NCBI GenBank assembly: GCA_009838075.1
Contig: VXSG01000044.1
Span: 1-64,000, forward strand
Length of the DNA: 64,000 bases
DNA from: Boseongicola sp. SB0665_bin_10
GTDB taxonomy: Bacteria > Pseudomonadota > Alphaproteobacteria > Rhodobacterales > Rhodobacteraceae
Reading direction: 5' to 3'
The notes beneath the pieces were generated by a model that ran no database searches, had not been told where the DNA came from, and saw nothing but the letters and a program-made list of their open reading frames with translations. Every line of letters starts with the position of its first letter. Position 1 is the first letter of the stretch. Positions 37,679-48,850 of the stretch are shown one piece after another. A program made the position numbers and the translations under genes.

Positions 37679-38089
37679 ATGACGCATTTCATTGGAGTCG
37701 TGGAAAAGGACCCCGGCAGTGCCTACGGCATCTGGTTCCCGGACATTCCAGGTTGTTTTTCGGCGGCGGACGACGAGGAGGACCTCTTTCCGAACGCCTG
37801 TCAGGCAATCATTCTTCACCTTGAGGGAGAGGAGATTCCCGAACCGAGGAAAATCGCGGAAATTCGGCGCCTTGAAAATGTGCGCCGGGCGCACGCTCGT
37901 GGCGCATACCTCATGTCGGTGCCGTTCCTGCGCACCGGGGGACGCAAGGGGCGCCTCAACGTCACCGGCGACGAGGAAATGATAAGCGCGATTGCCGATG
38001 CGGCCCGGCAGCGCGGAATCACTCGCTCGGCATTTCTCATGCAGGCCGCGCGAAAAGAGATCATGAGCGGCGGCACAGAGGGCCCGTAA
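37679..38089 (+). CDS. hicB: HicB-type antitoxin (copy 1)
   Basis: This 136-residue antitoxin has the partially degraded RNase H fold of HicB (FIGVVEKDPGSAYGIWFPDIPGC, then LFPNACQAIILHLEGE) and a C-terminal ribbon-helix-helix-like DNA-binding part (GRLNVTGDEEMISAIADAARQRGITRSAFL). The ATG at 37679 is preceded by AGAGGAAAG. It should neutralise HicA and repress the operon. It is about half identical by eye to the second HicB downstream. Confidence 0.88.
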   Translation: MTHFIGVVEKDPGSAYGIWFPDIPGCFSAADDEEDLFPNACQAIILHLEGEEIPEPRKIAEIRRLENVRRAHARGAYLMSVPFLRTGGRKGRLNVTGDEEMISAIADAARQRGITRSAFLMQAARKEIMSGGTEGP

Positions 38090-38166
38090 GGGACGCCCCG
38101 ATCAGGCCGCCCATGGAGCACAGTGACGCCGCGAGGCATGGCTTGACCCCATTGCGCAGCAGGCGC

Positions 38167-38352
38167 ATGTATTTGTGCATGCCGTTGGAGACCGACAGCC
38201 GGATGGTCTTCAAGCGCCTGAAATCCGAAGCCTCGGCTTTCCGTGGTGCAAAGGGATCCCACCACCAGTTCGAGAAGGGCAAGTTGCGGGTGACCGTCGT
38301 GCACCCGCGCAAGGACATGTCGATCGGCACGGCCAGAAAGAGGGAACGATGA
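38167..38352 (+). CDS. HicA-like protein (copy 2), probably degenerate
   Basis: This roughly 61-residue protein resembles the first HicA: TDSRMVFKRLKSE, then GSHHQF with the catalytic His, and VVHPRKDMSIG. The strand after the first helix (ASAFRGAK in place of WVLLRTN) has lost the usual aromatic residue, and the last helix is replaced by TARKRER followed by a stop. The ATG at 38167 is used; 38179 is an alternative. The stop overlaps the start of hicB2. It may be inactive as a toxin. Confidence 0.65.
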   Translation: MYLCMPLETDSRMVFKRLKSEASAFRGAKGSHHQFEKGKLRVTVVHPRKDMSIGTARKRER

Positions 38353-38759
38353 CACGATTTGTGGGTGTGGCGAACAAGCAGCCGGAGACCGCCTGGGGAA
38401 TCTGGTTTCCGGACGTCCCGGGATGCACGTCCGCAGCGGACAGCTTGGACGATCTCTTTCCGAACGCCTGCTTGGCGCTCGAGTTCCATCTCGAAGGCGC
38501 GGACGTTCCGGTTCCGCGCACCGCCGAGGAGATCATGAAGTTCCAGGACGTTCGCGATGACCTTGCCGGTGGCGCGGTCCTGTTGATGGTGCCGCCCCTG
38601 CGCGCCGAAAGCCGCAAGGTCAGGATGAACGTGACCGGCAACGCATACCTGGTCGGCGCGATCGACGACGCGGCGCGGCTGCGAGGGAGCACCCGCTCGG
38701 CGCTTCTCATGCAGGCCGCTCGCAGGGAGATCATGGGCGGAGGCGCGGCGGCCGTGTAG
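38349..38759 (+). CDS. HicB-type antitoxin (copy 2)
   Basis: This 136-residue protein repeats the layout of the first HicB: FVGVANKQPETAWGIWFPDVPGC, LFPNACLALEFHLEGA and the C-terminal RHH-like RMNVTGNAYLVGAIDDAARLRGSTRSALL. Its ATG overlaps the TGA of the degenerate hicA2 (ATGA). The two antitoxins could cross-repress or cross-neutralise the one intact toxin. Conservation of the whole antitoxin frame suggests it is still selected. Confidence 0.85.
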   Translation: MTRFVGVANKQPETAWGIWFPDVPGCTSAADSLDDLFPNACLALEFHLEGADVPVPRTAEEIMKFQDVRDDLAGGAVLLMVPPLRAESRKVRMNVTGNAYLVGAIDDAARLRGSTRSALLMQAARREIMGGGAAAV

Positions 38760-39324
38760 GCGTCAGCCGCAAGCATCCCGGCGCCTGTCAATCCAGCACA
38801 CTCGAGTCCGTCTCCTCTTCTCCTTCCGACTTGCTTTCGTCCCAATTCTGGATGGCCCGAAAGGCGATGACAGCACGGGGAAGGAACCAGACACCTTCCC
38901 AGAGCCATTGCGTTCCGGGCAGCGGCTGGCGCTTCGAGCGATGGAAGCCGGCCAACCCGCCAGGTGAGCACGGCGAAGTCGGTGACGGTCATCTCCGGCG
39001 GCACTCCAAGGCCCTTGAATCCGTGCTGTGCGGCGAGGGCGCGCGGTGCCGTAACGTCTTCCAAGGTGACATGCGGGATGGCCGGGTCGACCGCACTGTC
39101 GCAGGTCGGGAAGGACAGGTCCTGAACCCGGAACGCGGCAATCGTGTCAAAGGCGAGGTACACGCGCAGGTCGGCGCCCTCGTCAAGGCGGCGGTCCTCG
39201 ATGCGGTCGTCCATCATCGAGATCAAGAATCCCCAATTCTGCCTCAGCCGCGCCGCGCGCAATCCGGCGTGACCCTTCCGTGCAGCGCACCGTCTCTCTC
39301 CGTCAGATTGCAGGCGATACCAGA
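38760..39324. other. Intergenic region with possible remnant on minus strand
   Basis: No confident gene in 565 bases. A minus-strand frame around 38890-39230 encodes LRVYLAFDTIAAFRVQDLSF, then IPHVTLEDV and GLGVPPEMTVTDFAVL. These resemble part of a 2H phosphoesterase (2'-5' RNA ligase-like) second motif, but the first motif and a proper start are missing. It is either a remnant or chance. Confidence 0.35.
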
Positions 39325-39756
39325 TCACTTCCGGCTTCGCTGTTTGAGCCGGGTGCCACGAATGGTCTCGACGAGAATTGCCGTGAGCAGGCCGAACAGC
39401 AAAAGCCCGTTGGCTGCCGCAATCCCGCCAAGCAGCCGCCATTCCGCGGGCAGCAGGATGTCACCGAATCCGAGCGTCGTGAACGACACAAGCGCGAAGT
39501 AGACCGACTCCTCGACGTTCGCGAAGACACCCAGACGATGGAATGCCACGGCCCAGAACATGACCGCGACAGCAATCATGCAGAGCGTCCACAGCAGCGC
39601 AAGAACGAGAATCGCGATGAGCCGTGGCCCATGAGTCGGCCCGGTCGACCAGGCTTGCAGGCGAAGCAGCAGGGCCTCCAGCGCCCACCATGACAGTGCG
39701 ACCACGAGAACGGTCGCGAGAGTCAGCACCGCGCCGAGCGCGAGTTGGACAAGCAT
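39325..39756 (-). CDS. Two-TM potassium channel (Ion_trans_2 type)
   Basis: This 143-residue membrane protein has three hydrophobic segments and the K+ selectivity filter SFTTLGFGDI between the last two, as in KcsA-like two-TM channels. No RCK or other regulatory domain is present. The start at 39756 (MLVQLALGAVLTLATVLV) is preferred: AGGAAAGG lies upstream and it avoids overlap with the divergent P450 gene. An open frame continues to 39843. Confidence 0.85.
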   Translation of the reverse strand: MLVQLALGAVLTLATVLVVALSWWALEALLLRLQAWSTGPTHGPRLIAILVLALLWTLCMIAVAVMFWAVAFHRLGVFANVEESVYFALVSFTTLGFGDILLPAEWRLLGGIAAANGLLLFGLLTAILVETIRGTRLKQRSRK

Positions 39757-39835
39757 GGTCCCGAGCCTTTCCTGAACGGAAGATGCCGTCAACTGGTCAA
39801 ACGCGGTTGAATCCGGCGCAAGGGCGAATAGCGTC

Positions 39836-40996
39836 ATGAACATGGCAAGGGCACCGAAATTCCATATCGATCTCGCGAGCTTTGCGTCGGATCCCTACCC
39901 GGCTCTTGCCAGGATGCGAAAGGAGGCACCGATCGCGCATGTTCCCGAACTGGACGCTGTCCTGTTCACGCGGCGCGACGACATCCATCGCCATGAGAAG
40001 CGGGTGGACGTCCTGTCGTCCGACCAGCCAGGCGGCCTGATGACTGTCCTCATGGGGCAGAACATGATGCGCAAGGACGGCGAAGCACACATGCAGGAGC
40101 GCCGTGCGCTGTTTCCCACGTTCAGTCCGCGCACCGTCGCCGATCACTGGAAACCGAAATTCGAGGCGGCAGCGACATGCATCCTCGAAGGGATCCGGCC
40201 GCGCGGGCGCTGTGATCTTGTCAGAGACTTCGCATTGCCGGTCTCGGCGGAGGCTCTGAAGGCCATCACCGGCCTCGCCTCGATGACCGTCGAGGAAATG
40301 GACGGCAGTTCCCAAGGGATGATCGACGGATGCGCCAACTATGCCGGGGACGCCGATGTCGAGGCCCGGTGCCATGCGGCCACGGCCCTGATCGACAGCC
40401 ACATCGATCGGCAGCTGGACGCCCCTCCCGAAATGTCGGCGCTTGCAGTTCAGCTCGAGGCGGGGCTGCCGATGGAAAGTGTCCGGGCGAACGTGAAACT
40501 GGTGATTTCCGGTGGCCAGAACGAGCCGAGAGACGCTATTGCAGGAACCGCCTGGGCACTTCTCGACCATCCGGACCAGCTGGAACTCGTGCGGAGCGGC
40601 GCCGCGACCTGGCAGATGGCCTTCTTCGAATACGCGCGCCTGCACAGCCCGATCGGCATGTCGCCACGGCGGGTTGCGCGGCGCGACGAGATCAACGGCA
40701 TCGTGCTTGAGGCGGAGACGCGGGCGTTCCTGATGTTCTCCTCCGCCGGCAGGGATGAGGCGCATTTCGATCGGGTCGACGCCTTCGACATCATGCGCGA
40801 CACGTCCGCTGCCATTCCCTTTGGCGCGGGTCCGCATTTCTGCGCGGGTGCGGCCGCGTCGCGTTGCCTGATCTCGGAAGTTGCATTGCCGATGCTCTTT
40901 GACTCGCTGCCGGGACTCAGGCTGGCCGGAAATGTCAATTTGGTCGGCTGGGCTTTCCGAGGGCCTGTTGCGGTGCCTGTGGCCTGGGACGCCTGA
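39836..40996 (+). CDS. Cytochrome P450
   Basis: This 386-residue soluble P450 has the heme-binding loop [14 protein letters not shown] (Cys336), the K-helix ExxR as EYAR (265-268) and the I-helix segment [14 protein letters not shown]. In that segment the usual acid-Thr pair is replaced by the GGxNEPRD pattern found in some bacterial P450s. Substrate cannot be inferred. No ferredoxin or reductase gene is adjacent. The start could be the ATG at 39836 or 39842. It is transcribed away from the potassium channel gene and toward smpB. Confidence 0.9.
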   Translation: MNMARAPKFHIDLASFASDPYPALARMRKEAPIAHVPELDAVLFTRRDDIHRHEKRVDVLSSDQPGGLMTVLMGQNMMRKDGEAHMQERRALFPTFSPRTVADHWKPKFEAAATCILEGIRPRGRCDLVRDFALPVSAEALKAITGLASMTVEEMDGSSQGMIDGCANYAGDADVEARCHAATALIDSHIDRQLDAPPEMSALAVQLEAGLPMESVRANVKLVISGGQNEPRDAIAGTAWALLDHPDQLELVRSGAATWQMAFFEYARLHSPIGMSPRRVARRDEINGIVLEAETRAFLMFSSAGRDEAHFDRVDAFDIMRDTSAAIPFGAGPHFCAGAAASRCLISEVALPMLFDSLPGLRLAGNVNLVGWAFRGPVAVPVAWDA

Positions 40997-41043
40997 CGCG
41001 GATTCTGGACAGGGCCGACCGGACCCACTATCCCGGTCCGGCC

Positions 41044-41517
41044 ATGGCAAAGCCGACGGACAACCCGAACTACAAGGTGATCGCGGAGAACCGTCGCGCG
41101 CGCCGTGACTACGCGATCGAGAGCGACATCGAATGCGGCATCATGCTCATGGGATCCGAGGTCAAGTCGCTTCGCACCGGACAGTCGAACATCGCCGAGA
41201 GCTACGCTGCGGTCGAGAACGGGGAGCTCTGGCTGGTCAATGCGTATATCGCGCCGTACGAGCAGGCCATGTTCGGCCATGAGGACCGCCGCAGGCGAAA
41301 GCTCCTTGTCTCAAGAAAGGAACTGGCGGGTCTCTGGAACGCGAACCGGCGCAAGGGCATGACGCTCGTTCCCCTGGTCATGTACTTCAACCACAAGGGC
41401 ATCGCGAAGATCAAGCTCGGCCTGGGCCGGGGCAGGAAGCAGCACGACAAACGCGAGACCGAAGCCAAGCGCGACTGGAACCTCCGGAAGCGGAGATTGC
41501 TCAAGGAGCACGGTTGA
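41044..41517 (+). CDS. smpB: SsrA-binding protein SmpB
   Basis: SmpB binds tmRNA and stalled ribosomes in trans-translation. The 157-residue protein has [33 protein letters not shown], the central [12 protein letters not shown] and the C-terminal [26 protein letters not shown] tail that enters the ribosome. Length and start (ATG 41044, [20 protein letters not shown]) are normal. It follows the P450 gene by 47 nt. Confidence 0.96.
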   Translation: MAKPTDNPNYKVIAENRRARRDYAIESDIECGIMLMGSEVKSLRTGQSNIAESYAAVENGELWLVNAYIAPYEQAMFGHEDRRRRKLLVSRKELAGLWNANRRKGMTLVPLVMYFNHKGIAKIKLGLGRGRKQHDKRETEAKRDWNLRKRRLLKEHG

Positions 41518-41545
41518 TGCAAAAGGGGCAGCCCGTGCAACCGGC

Positions 41546-42541
41546 CTAGTCGAAGAGGCCCCCAACCTTGCCCAGCAGCCTGAACGCCCGCGCAGTTCTC
41601 GTGTCCGCCAGCGCGGCAATTTCCTTGTTGGAAAGATGGTCGCTCATCTCGGAGAACGTCTTGTCGAAGTTGCGCAGAAAGTGCTCCGCGGCATCCCGGA
41701 AGATCGAATCCTGTTTCATTCGCCCGCCAACGAGATCCAGGCACTCGCGATCAAGGTCCTTGCCAAGTTCCGCGATCTCGTTTCCGCGCCCGCCCTTGGC
41801 GTATTTTCGCCACGTCTCCGGCTGCGTGCGACCCGCGGCCAGGTCATCCATGTACAACGCATCACGGCTGAACAGCGTCAGGATGTCTTCGCTGGCGCGG
41901 ATCAGGCCGCCAATTGTCTGGTCCCTGAGGCCCCGCCTGTACGCCGCCATCCCCTTCATGTCCTCGGCAGTGTCAGGAAAATTCATGGCCTGAATGAGCT
42001 CCGCAACGGTCAGTGGCTTGCCCTCTTCCTGCTCGAGCGTCGCGTGTTCCGGCTCCTGCCGCCGGAAGATCGCGGGCTTCCCCGCTTCCGATCTCGTCAT
42101 GCCTTCCGCCTCGAGAATCCACGCCAGGGTTGCCTCGAGACGCTCCTGGCCGTCGGCGAGCTCGCCGATCCTTCGCTGGATGCCGGGATCAGCCGTCTCC
42201 TCTCGCCTGGCTTGGCTGGCCTGGGCCTCACGCATTGATCTCGCGGCATGAATGAGCCGCTCGATCTGCCCGCGCGAAACGCGCGCGTTCCTCAACGTGA
42301 ACGCGATGATCCAGATCATTGCCGCCGGCAGCCCCGCGACCACGGCAAGAACGACATGGAGGAGCGGAACCTGAAAGACGCTTGCGAGAGATTCCGCGGA
42401 CCACAAGAGCACCGCACACAGCACGACCCAGAGGACCGTGGCCAGGATTGCCGTCATGGTCTCAATGCCGAGCCAGGGTTCAGGCAATATGCCTGAATGG
42501 CGTTCAGGAACATTTGCGGATTGAATTGGCGCGTCGGGCAT
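41546..42541 (-). CDS. Conserved membrane-anchored hypothetical protein
   Basis: This 331-residue protein has two adjacent membrane segments near the N-terminus (about 30-50 and 58-82), a coiled-coil region (about 85-145) and a soluble helical C-terminal domain. I know similar proteins only as uncharacterised ones in Rhodobacteraceae. The segments DQTIGGLIRASEDILTLFSRD and FRDAAEHFLRNFDKTFSEM look conserved in style. An internal ATG (MTAILATVLWVV, residue 29) is an alternative start. It lies 4 nt after greA on the same strand, so it may be co-transcribed with it. Confidence 0.6.
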   Translation of the reverse strand: MPDAPIQSANVPERHSGILPEPWLGIETMTAILATVLWVVLCAVLLWSAESLASVFQVPLLHVVLAVVAGLPAAMIWIIAFTLRNARVSRGQIERLIHAARSMREAQASQARREETADPGIQRRIGELADGQERLEATLAWILEAEGMTRSEAGKPAIFRRQEPEHATLEQEEGKPLTVAELIQAMNFPDTAEDMKGMAAYRRGLRDQTIGGLIRASEDILTLFSRDALYMDDLAAGRTQPETWRKYAKGGRGNEIAELGKDLDRECLDLVGGRMKQDSIFRDAAEHFLRNFDKTFSEMSDHLSNKEIAALADTRTARAFRLLGKVGGLFD

Positions 42542-42545
42542 CGGC

Positions 42546-43016
42546 TCAGACGAATTCGATCTTGAGGATTTCGTATCTCTTCTTGCCGCCCGGCGTGTTC
42601 ACTTCGACGCTGTCGCCCTCGTCCTTGCCAATGAGGGCGCGTGCTAGCGGCGACCTGAGATTGAGGCGTCCGCTTTCGATATCGGCCTCCGGTTCGCCGA
42701 CGATCTGGTAGGATCTTTCCTCCTCCGTAGCCTCGTCGAACAACATGACCGTGGCCCCGAACTTCACCGAGCCCGAGAGCGAGGCCGGATCGATCACGGC
42801 CGCCAGTGACAAGACCGCTTCCAGCTCCTTCACCCTGCCCTCAATGAAGCTTTGCCGCTCGCGCGCCGCATGGTATTCCGCGTTTTCGCTCAGGTCGCCG
42901 TGCTCACGCGCTTCGGCGATCGCGCGGATGACTTTCGGGCGTTCGACGCTCTTCAGCCGCTTCAATTCGTCGTTCAGCGCGACGTGTCCCGCGCGGGTCA
43001 GCGGTATCTTGTCCAT
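42546..43016 (-). CDS. greA: Transcription elongation factor GreA
   Basis: GreA rescues backtracked RNA polymerase by stimulating transcript cleavage. The 156-residue protein has the N-terminal coiled coil with the acidic tip [17 protein letters not shown] and the C-terminal FKBP-like domain ([26 protein letters not shown] and [17 protein letters not shown]). The ATG at 43016 ([10 protein letters not shown]) matches the family start; nine upstream codons are excluded. Confidence 0.95.
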   Translation of the reverse strand: MDKIPLTRAGHVALNDELKRLKSVERPKVIRAIAEAREHGDLSENAEYHAARERQSFIEGRVKELEAVLSLAAVIDPASLSGSVKFGATVMLFDEATEEERSYQIVGEPEADIESGRLNLRSPLARALIGKDEGDSVEVNTPGGKKRYEILKIEFV

Positions 43017-43140
43017 GGCGCCCACGTTAGCTTGTTTCGCCAACCCGTTCTAGCAAACCGGTGGCCCCGGGTCGAGCGGATGTCCTCGCAAGGGTTGCGC
43101 CCGAGCACCCGATTGACCGCGAGGCGAGGGATCAATAGGC

Positions 43141-44823
<1,683 letters not shown>

Positions 44824-44970
44824 CGGAAGGGCCTGCGAAACGGTGTGCCCGAATGTCGACGCGCGTGACCAGCCGCAGGACATGCCGGTTTTCCTGCCGT
44901 CGATGAGGCACGGGATTGCGAAGGCGTCTGCCGCACCTTAGGTTGCACAACGCGAAATCAGGAATCAGCA

Positions 44971-46692
44971 ATGCGTCTCGCCATCTTGACCCCGTTCCTT
45001 TTCCTGTCTGTCGGCACGTGGCATGCAACGGCCGACGTGGTTGCCGATGCAGGAAGCTACCTGGCCGGCCGGTCGGCCTTCAGGGCAAACGACTACGGCG
45101 CGGCCGTGGAGCATTTCTCCGAAGCCTTGGCCAGCGACCCGGCCAATCTTGCGCTTCTCGAAAGCACGGGCGCCGCGTTCCTGAGCCTTGGCGATCTCGA
45201 GAATGCCGCGCTGGTGCTGGAACGCATTGTCGCTGCCGACGAAAGCAGCCAGGTTGCAAGCCTGGTCCTTGTCGGAAAGGCCGCGCAAGACGAGGATTGG
45301 ACAGGCCTTCTCGGTGCGCTGGACAATGGTCTCTCGGTCGGGCCGCTGTTTGACAACCTGTCCAGGCCATGGGCCAACTTTGGCGCAGGCCGCATGGCGG
45401 AAGCGCTTGAAGCCTTTGACGAGGTGGCGGAGCACGAGAACGAATCCACGCGCATCTTCGGATTCTATCACAAGGCGCTCGCCCTCGCTTCGGCCGGCGA
45501 CTTCGAGGGGGCGGCGCACATTCTGTCGGGCGACGCCGGCATGGTGCTTCGCCTTCCCCGGCGTGGAGTCGTGGCTTACGCGGAAGTTCTCAGCCAGCTT
45601 GAGCGCAACGCCGATGCACTGGACCTGATCGCGAAGAGCCAGAACTCTTCGCTGGGCGATCCCTCCCTGGAAGCCCTGAGTGCCCGTCTCGAAGCGGGCG
45701 AGACGATTCCGTTCAACTCCGTTCGCGACGCCAGGGACGGGCTGGCGGAAGTATACCATTCCATCGCCAGCGCCCTGCGCCAGGAGCCGCAAAAGAGCTA
45801 CACGCTCCTCTTCGCCAGGATGGCCGCGACGCTGCGTCCCGACCACATCGACGCCCTGCTGCTGACGGCGGAACTGCTGGAGCAGCTGGACCAGCACGAT
45901 CTCGCCACCGAGGTCTATGACATGGTTCCGCGAGACCATCCGGAGTTCCACGCCGCCGAGATGGGACGTGCCGAAGCGCTCCGCCAGTCAGGGCAGGAGG
46001 GTGCGGCCATCGAGGTGCTGCAGCAGCTCACCGAGAGTCACGGCCACCTGTTGCAGGTCCACGTCGCGCTCGCGGACCTGCTCCGCGAGCTTGAGAGGTA
46101 CGAGGAATCAAGGGCACCTTACGACAACGCCCTTTCGATGATCAGCGAGCCGATGGAGCAACACTGGATCATCTACTTCACCAGGGGCATTGCACATGAG
46201 CGTACCGGCCAGTGGGACCTGGCCGAGGCGGACTTCCGCAAGGCGCTCGAACTCAAGCCGGACCAGCCGACTGTCCTGAACTATCTGGGCTATTCGCTGC
46301 TGGAACTGCAGACCGACCTTGAGGAAGCGCTTGCCCTGATTGAACGCGCGGTCGAGCAGCGCCCGGATGCCGGACATATCATCGACTCGCTCGGCTGGGG
46401 CCTCTACCGCCTTGGCCGGTACGCGGAAGCGGTCCCGCACATGGAGCGTGCAGCCGAGCACTTGCCGATCGATCCAGTCGTCAATGATCACCTCGGCGAC
46501 GTGTACTGGGCTGTCGGACGTCATCGCGAAGCCGAATTCCAGTGGCATCGAGCCCTGTCGTTCATAACCGACGAAACGGACCAGGCCGACGTCGACCCGG
46601 ACCGCATCCGCCGCAAGCTTGAAGTCGGCCTCGACGCCGTCCTGGCTGAAGAGGGCGCCCCTCCGCTGAACGTGGCGAATGACGGCGGTTGA
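44971..46692 (+). CDS. TPR-repeat protein, probably periplasmic
   Basis: This 573-residue protein begins with a signal peptide (MRLAILTPFLFLSVGTWHATA) and consists of helical TPR-like repeats throughout, for example YLAGRSAFRANDYGAAVEHF at the start and ERTGQWDLAEADFRKALELKPDQP further on. Similar proteins are found in many alphaproteobacteria without assigned function. It overlaps the ispE start by 14 nt, so the two are co-translated, but a shared role is not evident. Confidence 0.8.
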   Translation: MRLAILTPFLFLSVGTWHATADVVADAGSYLAGRSAFRANDYGAAVEHFSEALASDPANLALLESTGAAFLSLGDLENAALVLERIVAADESSQVASLVLVGKAAQDEDWTGLLGALDNGLSVGPLFDNLSRPWANFGAGRMAEALEAFDEVAEHENESTRIFGFYHKALALASAGDFEGAAHILSGDAGMVLRLPRRGVVAYAEVLSQLERNADALDLIAKSQNSSLGDPSLEALSARLEAGETIPFNSVRDARDGLAEVYHSIASALRQEPQKSYTLLFARMAATLRPDHIDALLLTAELLEQLDQHDLATEVYDMVPRDHPEFHAAEMGRAEALRQSGQEGAAIEVLQQLTESHGHLLQVHVALADLLRELERYEESRAPYDNALSMISEPMEQHWIIYFTRGIAHERTGQWDLAEADFRKALELKPDQPTVLNYLGYSLLELQTDLEEALALIERAVEQRPDAGHIIDSLGWGLYRLGRYAEAVPHMERAAEHLPIDPVVNDHLGDVYWAVGRHREAEFQWHRALSFITDETDQADVDPDRIRRKLEVGLDAVLAEEGAPPLNVANDGG

Positions 46693-47554
46693 AGTCGCCG
46701 CACCGGCCAAGGTCAACCTGGCGCTCCACGTTACCGGACAGCGGAAGGACGGCTATCACCTGATCGATTCGCTGGTTGCGTTCGCCCCGGTCCACGACCG
46801 CCTTGTCATCAAGAGCGGACCCTCGCTGGAACTGGAAGTGACGGGGGCGGAATCGGACATGGTTCCATCCGGAAAGCAAAACCTTGCGCTGAAGGCGGCC
46901 GCTCTCGTGCAGGGCGGCGCGGGTTCATCCGTGCTGCTCGAAAAGCGCCTGCCGGTTGCGGCGGGTGTCGGCGGAGGGTCCGCGGATGCGGCCGCAGTGC
47001 TCAGGGGACTTGCGGCGCACCACGAAGACCCGCCCGCCCTTGCACGGAGCGCCCTCGCACTCGGCGCAGACGTTCCAATGTGCCTTGCATGCAGGCCCTG
47101 CCGCGTGGGCGGTATCGGCGAGAAGATCAAGTACATCGATCTTCCGTCGATTCCTGCCGTCCTGGTCAACCCGCGAACCCCCGTGTCGACTGCCAGGGTC
47201 TTCGCCAGACTGGCACGGCGGGACAACGTGCAAATGTCCGGCGGCCCGCCACCTGCCCGGGACATGCCGGACGTAATTGAATGGCTTTCGGAACAGCGCA
47301 ACGATCTGGAACCGGCGGCCCTGGAAGAGGCACCGGTGATTGCCGACGTGCTCGCGTTGCTGCGCACGAGCCCGGGATGCGGACTGGCCCGCGTGTCAGG
47401 ATCGGGCGCGACATGCTTTGGGCTCTTTGATGACGAAGGGCCTGCACGCGAGGCGGAAGCCCGGATTGCGGCGCTCCATCCCGATTGGTGGCTCGCGTCC
47501 GGACGGCTCGGCGACCAGTCCGAACTGGCCTCGCCGCGCGCCTGTCCGGGTTGA
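46679..47554 (+). CDS. ispE: 4-diphosphocytidyl-2-C-methyl-D-erythritol kinase IspE
   Basis: IspE phosphorylates CDP-methylerythritol in the MEP isoprenoid pathway. The 291-residue GHMP kinase has the N-terminal VAAPAKVNLALHVTGQRKDGYH, the ATP-binding loop PVAAGVGGGSADAAAVLRGL and the C-terminal VSGSGATCFGLF. It follows the TPR gene with a 14-nt overlap and meets a convergent polyprenyl diphosphate synthase gene, which uses the pathway's products. Confidence 0.95.
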   Translation: MTAVEVAAPAKVNLALHVTGQRKDGYHLIDSLVAFAPVHDRLVIKSGPSLELEVTGAESDMVPSGKQNLALKAAALVQGGAGSSVLLEKRLPVAAGVGGGSADAAAVLRGLAAHHEDPPALARSALALGADVPMCLACRPCRVGGIGEKIKYIDLPSIPAVLVNPRTPVSTARVFARLARRDNVQMSGGPPPARDMPDVIEWLSEQRNDLEPAALEEAPVIADVLALLRTSPGCGLARVSGSGATCFGLFDDEGPAREAEARIAALHPDWWLASGRLGDQSELASPRACPG

Positions 47555-47575
47555 GGCTCCGGGACTTCCGGTCTT

Positions 47576-48580
47576 TCACACGAGACGCACGACGACGTAT
47601 TCCGTGAGGTCATGCAGCATGTCGCGCAACTCGTGGTCGGGCAGGCGTTCCAAGGCGCCCTTCGCCCTGGTCGACCATTCAAGCGCCTGTTCCCGCGCAG
47701 CGGCCGCCGCGCCGTGCCGGGCGATCAGTTCCAGTGCCCGTTCCAGGTCGCCGTCCTTCTGCTCTCCCCTCTCGATCGTGCGTTGCCAGAAGGCGCGCTC
47801 CTCTGCGCTCGCGCTTGCGACCGCCTTGATCACCGGCAGGGTCAACTTCCGCTCGCGGAAGTCGTTGCCCGGTTCCTTTCCGGTGGCGTCGGCATCGCCA
47901 AAGTAGTCAAGCAGGTCGTCGGCGATCTGGAACGCGATGCCGAATGCGTCACCGAACTCCCGAAGGGCCGCCACCTGTCGTGCGTCAGCGCCTGCAACAA
48001 TGCCGCCAACTTCCGCGGCGGCGGCAAAGAGCGCTGCCGTCTTCCCGCGAAGGATGCTCAGGTGCATTTCTTCCGAAGTCTCCAGGCTGGCCGCCGCCGA
48101 CAGCTGAAGGACCTCGCTCTCGGCAAGAATTGCGGCAGCCTGGGAAAGTACGCCAAGCACCGGCAGGGAACCGGTCTCGACCATCAACTGGAACGATCTC
48201 GCGAAAAGGTAGTCGCCGACAAGAACCGAGGACTTGTTGTCCCAAAGCAGGTTTGCGGACGGGCGTCCACGCCGCTGCCGGCTTTCGTCCACGACATCGT
48301 CATGGAGAAGTGTCGCCGTGTGAATGAACTCCACCGTCGCGGCCAGCCGGTGATGGTCCTCGCCCCGGTAGCCGAAGAGCCGCGCGACCGCGAGGGTCAG
48401 CATCGGGCGCACGCGCTTGCCGCCCGCTTCAACGAGATGCGCGGCAATCTCCGGAATGAGCGGTGCGTTCCTTGATTGCATCCGCTCCTGGATCAACCGG
48501 TCCATTGCGGCGAGGTCATCTTGCAGCGCTTCCGCAAGCAGATGGTACGGTTTTGCCGAGACGTAGGTATCCAGACTCAT
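47576..48580 (-). CDS. Polyprenyl (octaprenyl-type) diphosphate synthase
   Basis: This 334-residue trans-prenyltransferase has both aspartate-rich motifs, LLHDDVVDESRQRRG (first) and QIADDLLDYFGD (second), plus GGKRVRPML binding the diphosphate. Together with length it fits the long-chain enzymes that make the ubiquinone side chain; the exact chain length cannot be read from the sequence. The ATG at 48580 (MSLDTYVSAKPYHLLAEAL) is chosen; the open frame continues upstream without family content. It is divergent from the DUF2007 gene. Confidence 0.93.
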   Translation of the reverse strand: MSLDTYVSAKPYHLLAEALQDDLAAMDRLIQERMQSRNAPLIPEIAAHLVEAGGKRVRPMLTLAVARLFGYRGEDHHRLAATVEFIHTATLLHDDVVDESRQRRGRPSANLLWDNKSSVLVGDYLFARSFQLMVETGSLPVLGVLSQAAAILAESEVLQLSAAASLETSEEMHLSILRGKTAALFAAAAEVGGIVAGADARQVAALREFGDAFGIAFQIADDLLDYFGDADATGKEPGNDFRERKLTLPVIKAVASASAEERAFWQRTIERGEQKDGDLERALELIARHGAAAAAREQALEWSTRAKGALERLPDHELRDMLHDLTEYVVVRLV

Positions 48581-48634
48581 CACACGCCCGTCAGAGGGGT
48601 CGACAAACAACTGGGTCTGCCATTTATTCATTTC

Positions 48635-48850
48635 ATGAGAGAGCTCATGCGCACGAACGACCCCACGTTGATCGCTTTCGCGACGGCCCTCCTTGAGGGC
48701 GAGGATATAGACTGCTTTCAGATGGACGTCCACATGAGTGTACTGGAAGGCTCGATCGGGGTCCTGCCGCGTCGCCTGATGGTTCAAGACAAGGATTACT
48801 TCATTGCAAGCAGGATCTTGAAGGACAACGACCTGCCCGTCGTTCCATGA
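48635..48850 (+). CDS. DUF2007 family small protein
   Basis: This 71-residue protein (MRELMRTNDPTLIAFATALL, then GVLPRRLMVQDKDYFIASRIL) matches the DUF2007 family of putative signal-transducing proteins. It has no membrane segment or signal peptide. The ATG overlaps nothing upstream, and the stop overlaps the ATG of the methyltransferase gene (ATGA), so they are translationally coupled. Function is unknown. Confidence 0.8.
   Translation: MRELMRTNDPTLIAFATALLEGEDIDCFQMDVHMSVLEGSIGVLPRRLMVQDKDYFIASRILKDNDLPVVP

Noticed and set aside
39757-39843. Longer N-terminus of the potassium channel
   Set aside because: The extra 29 residues are not hydrophobic or channel-like and would overlap the P450 start; a better ribosome site precedes the internal ATG.
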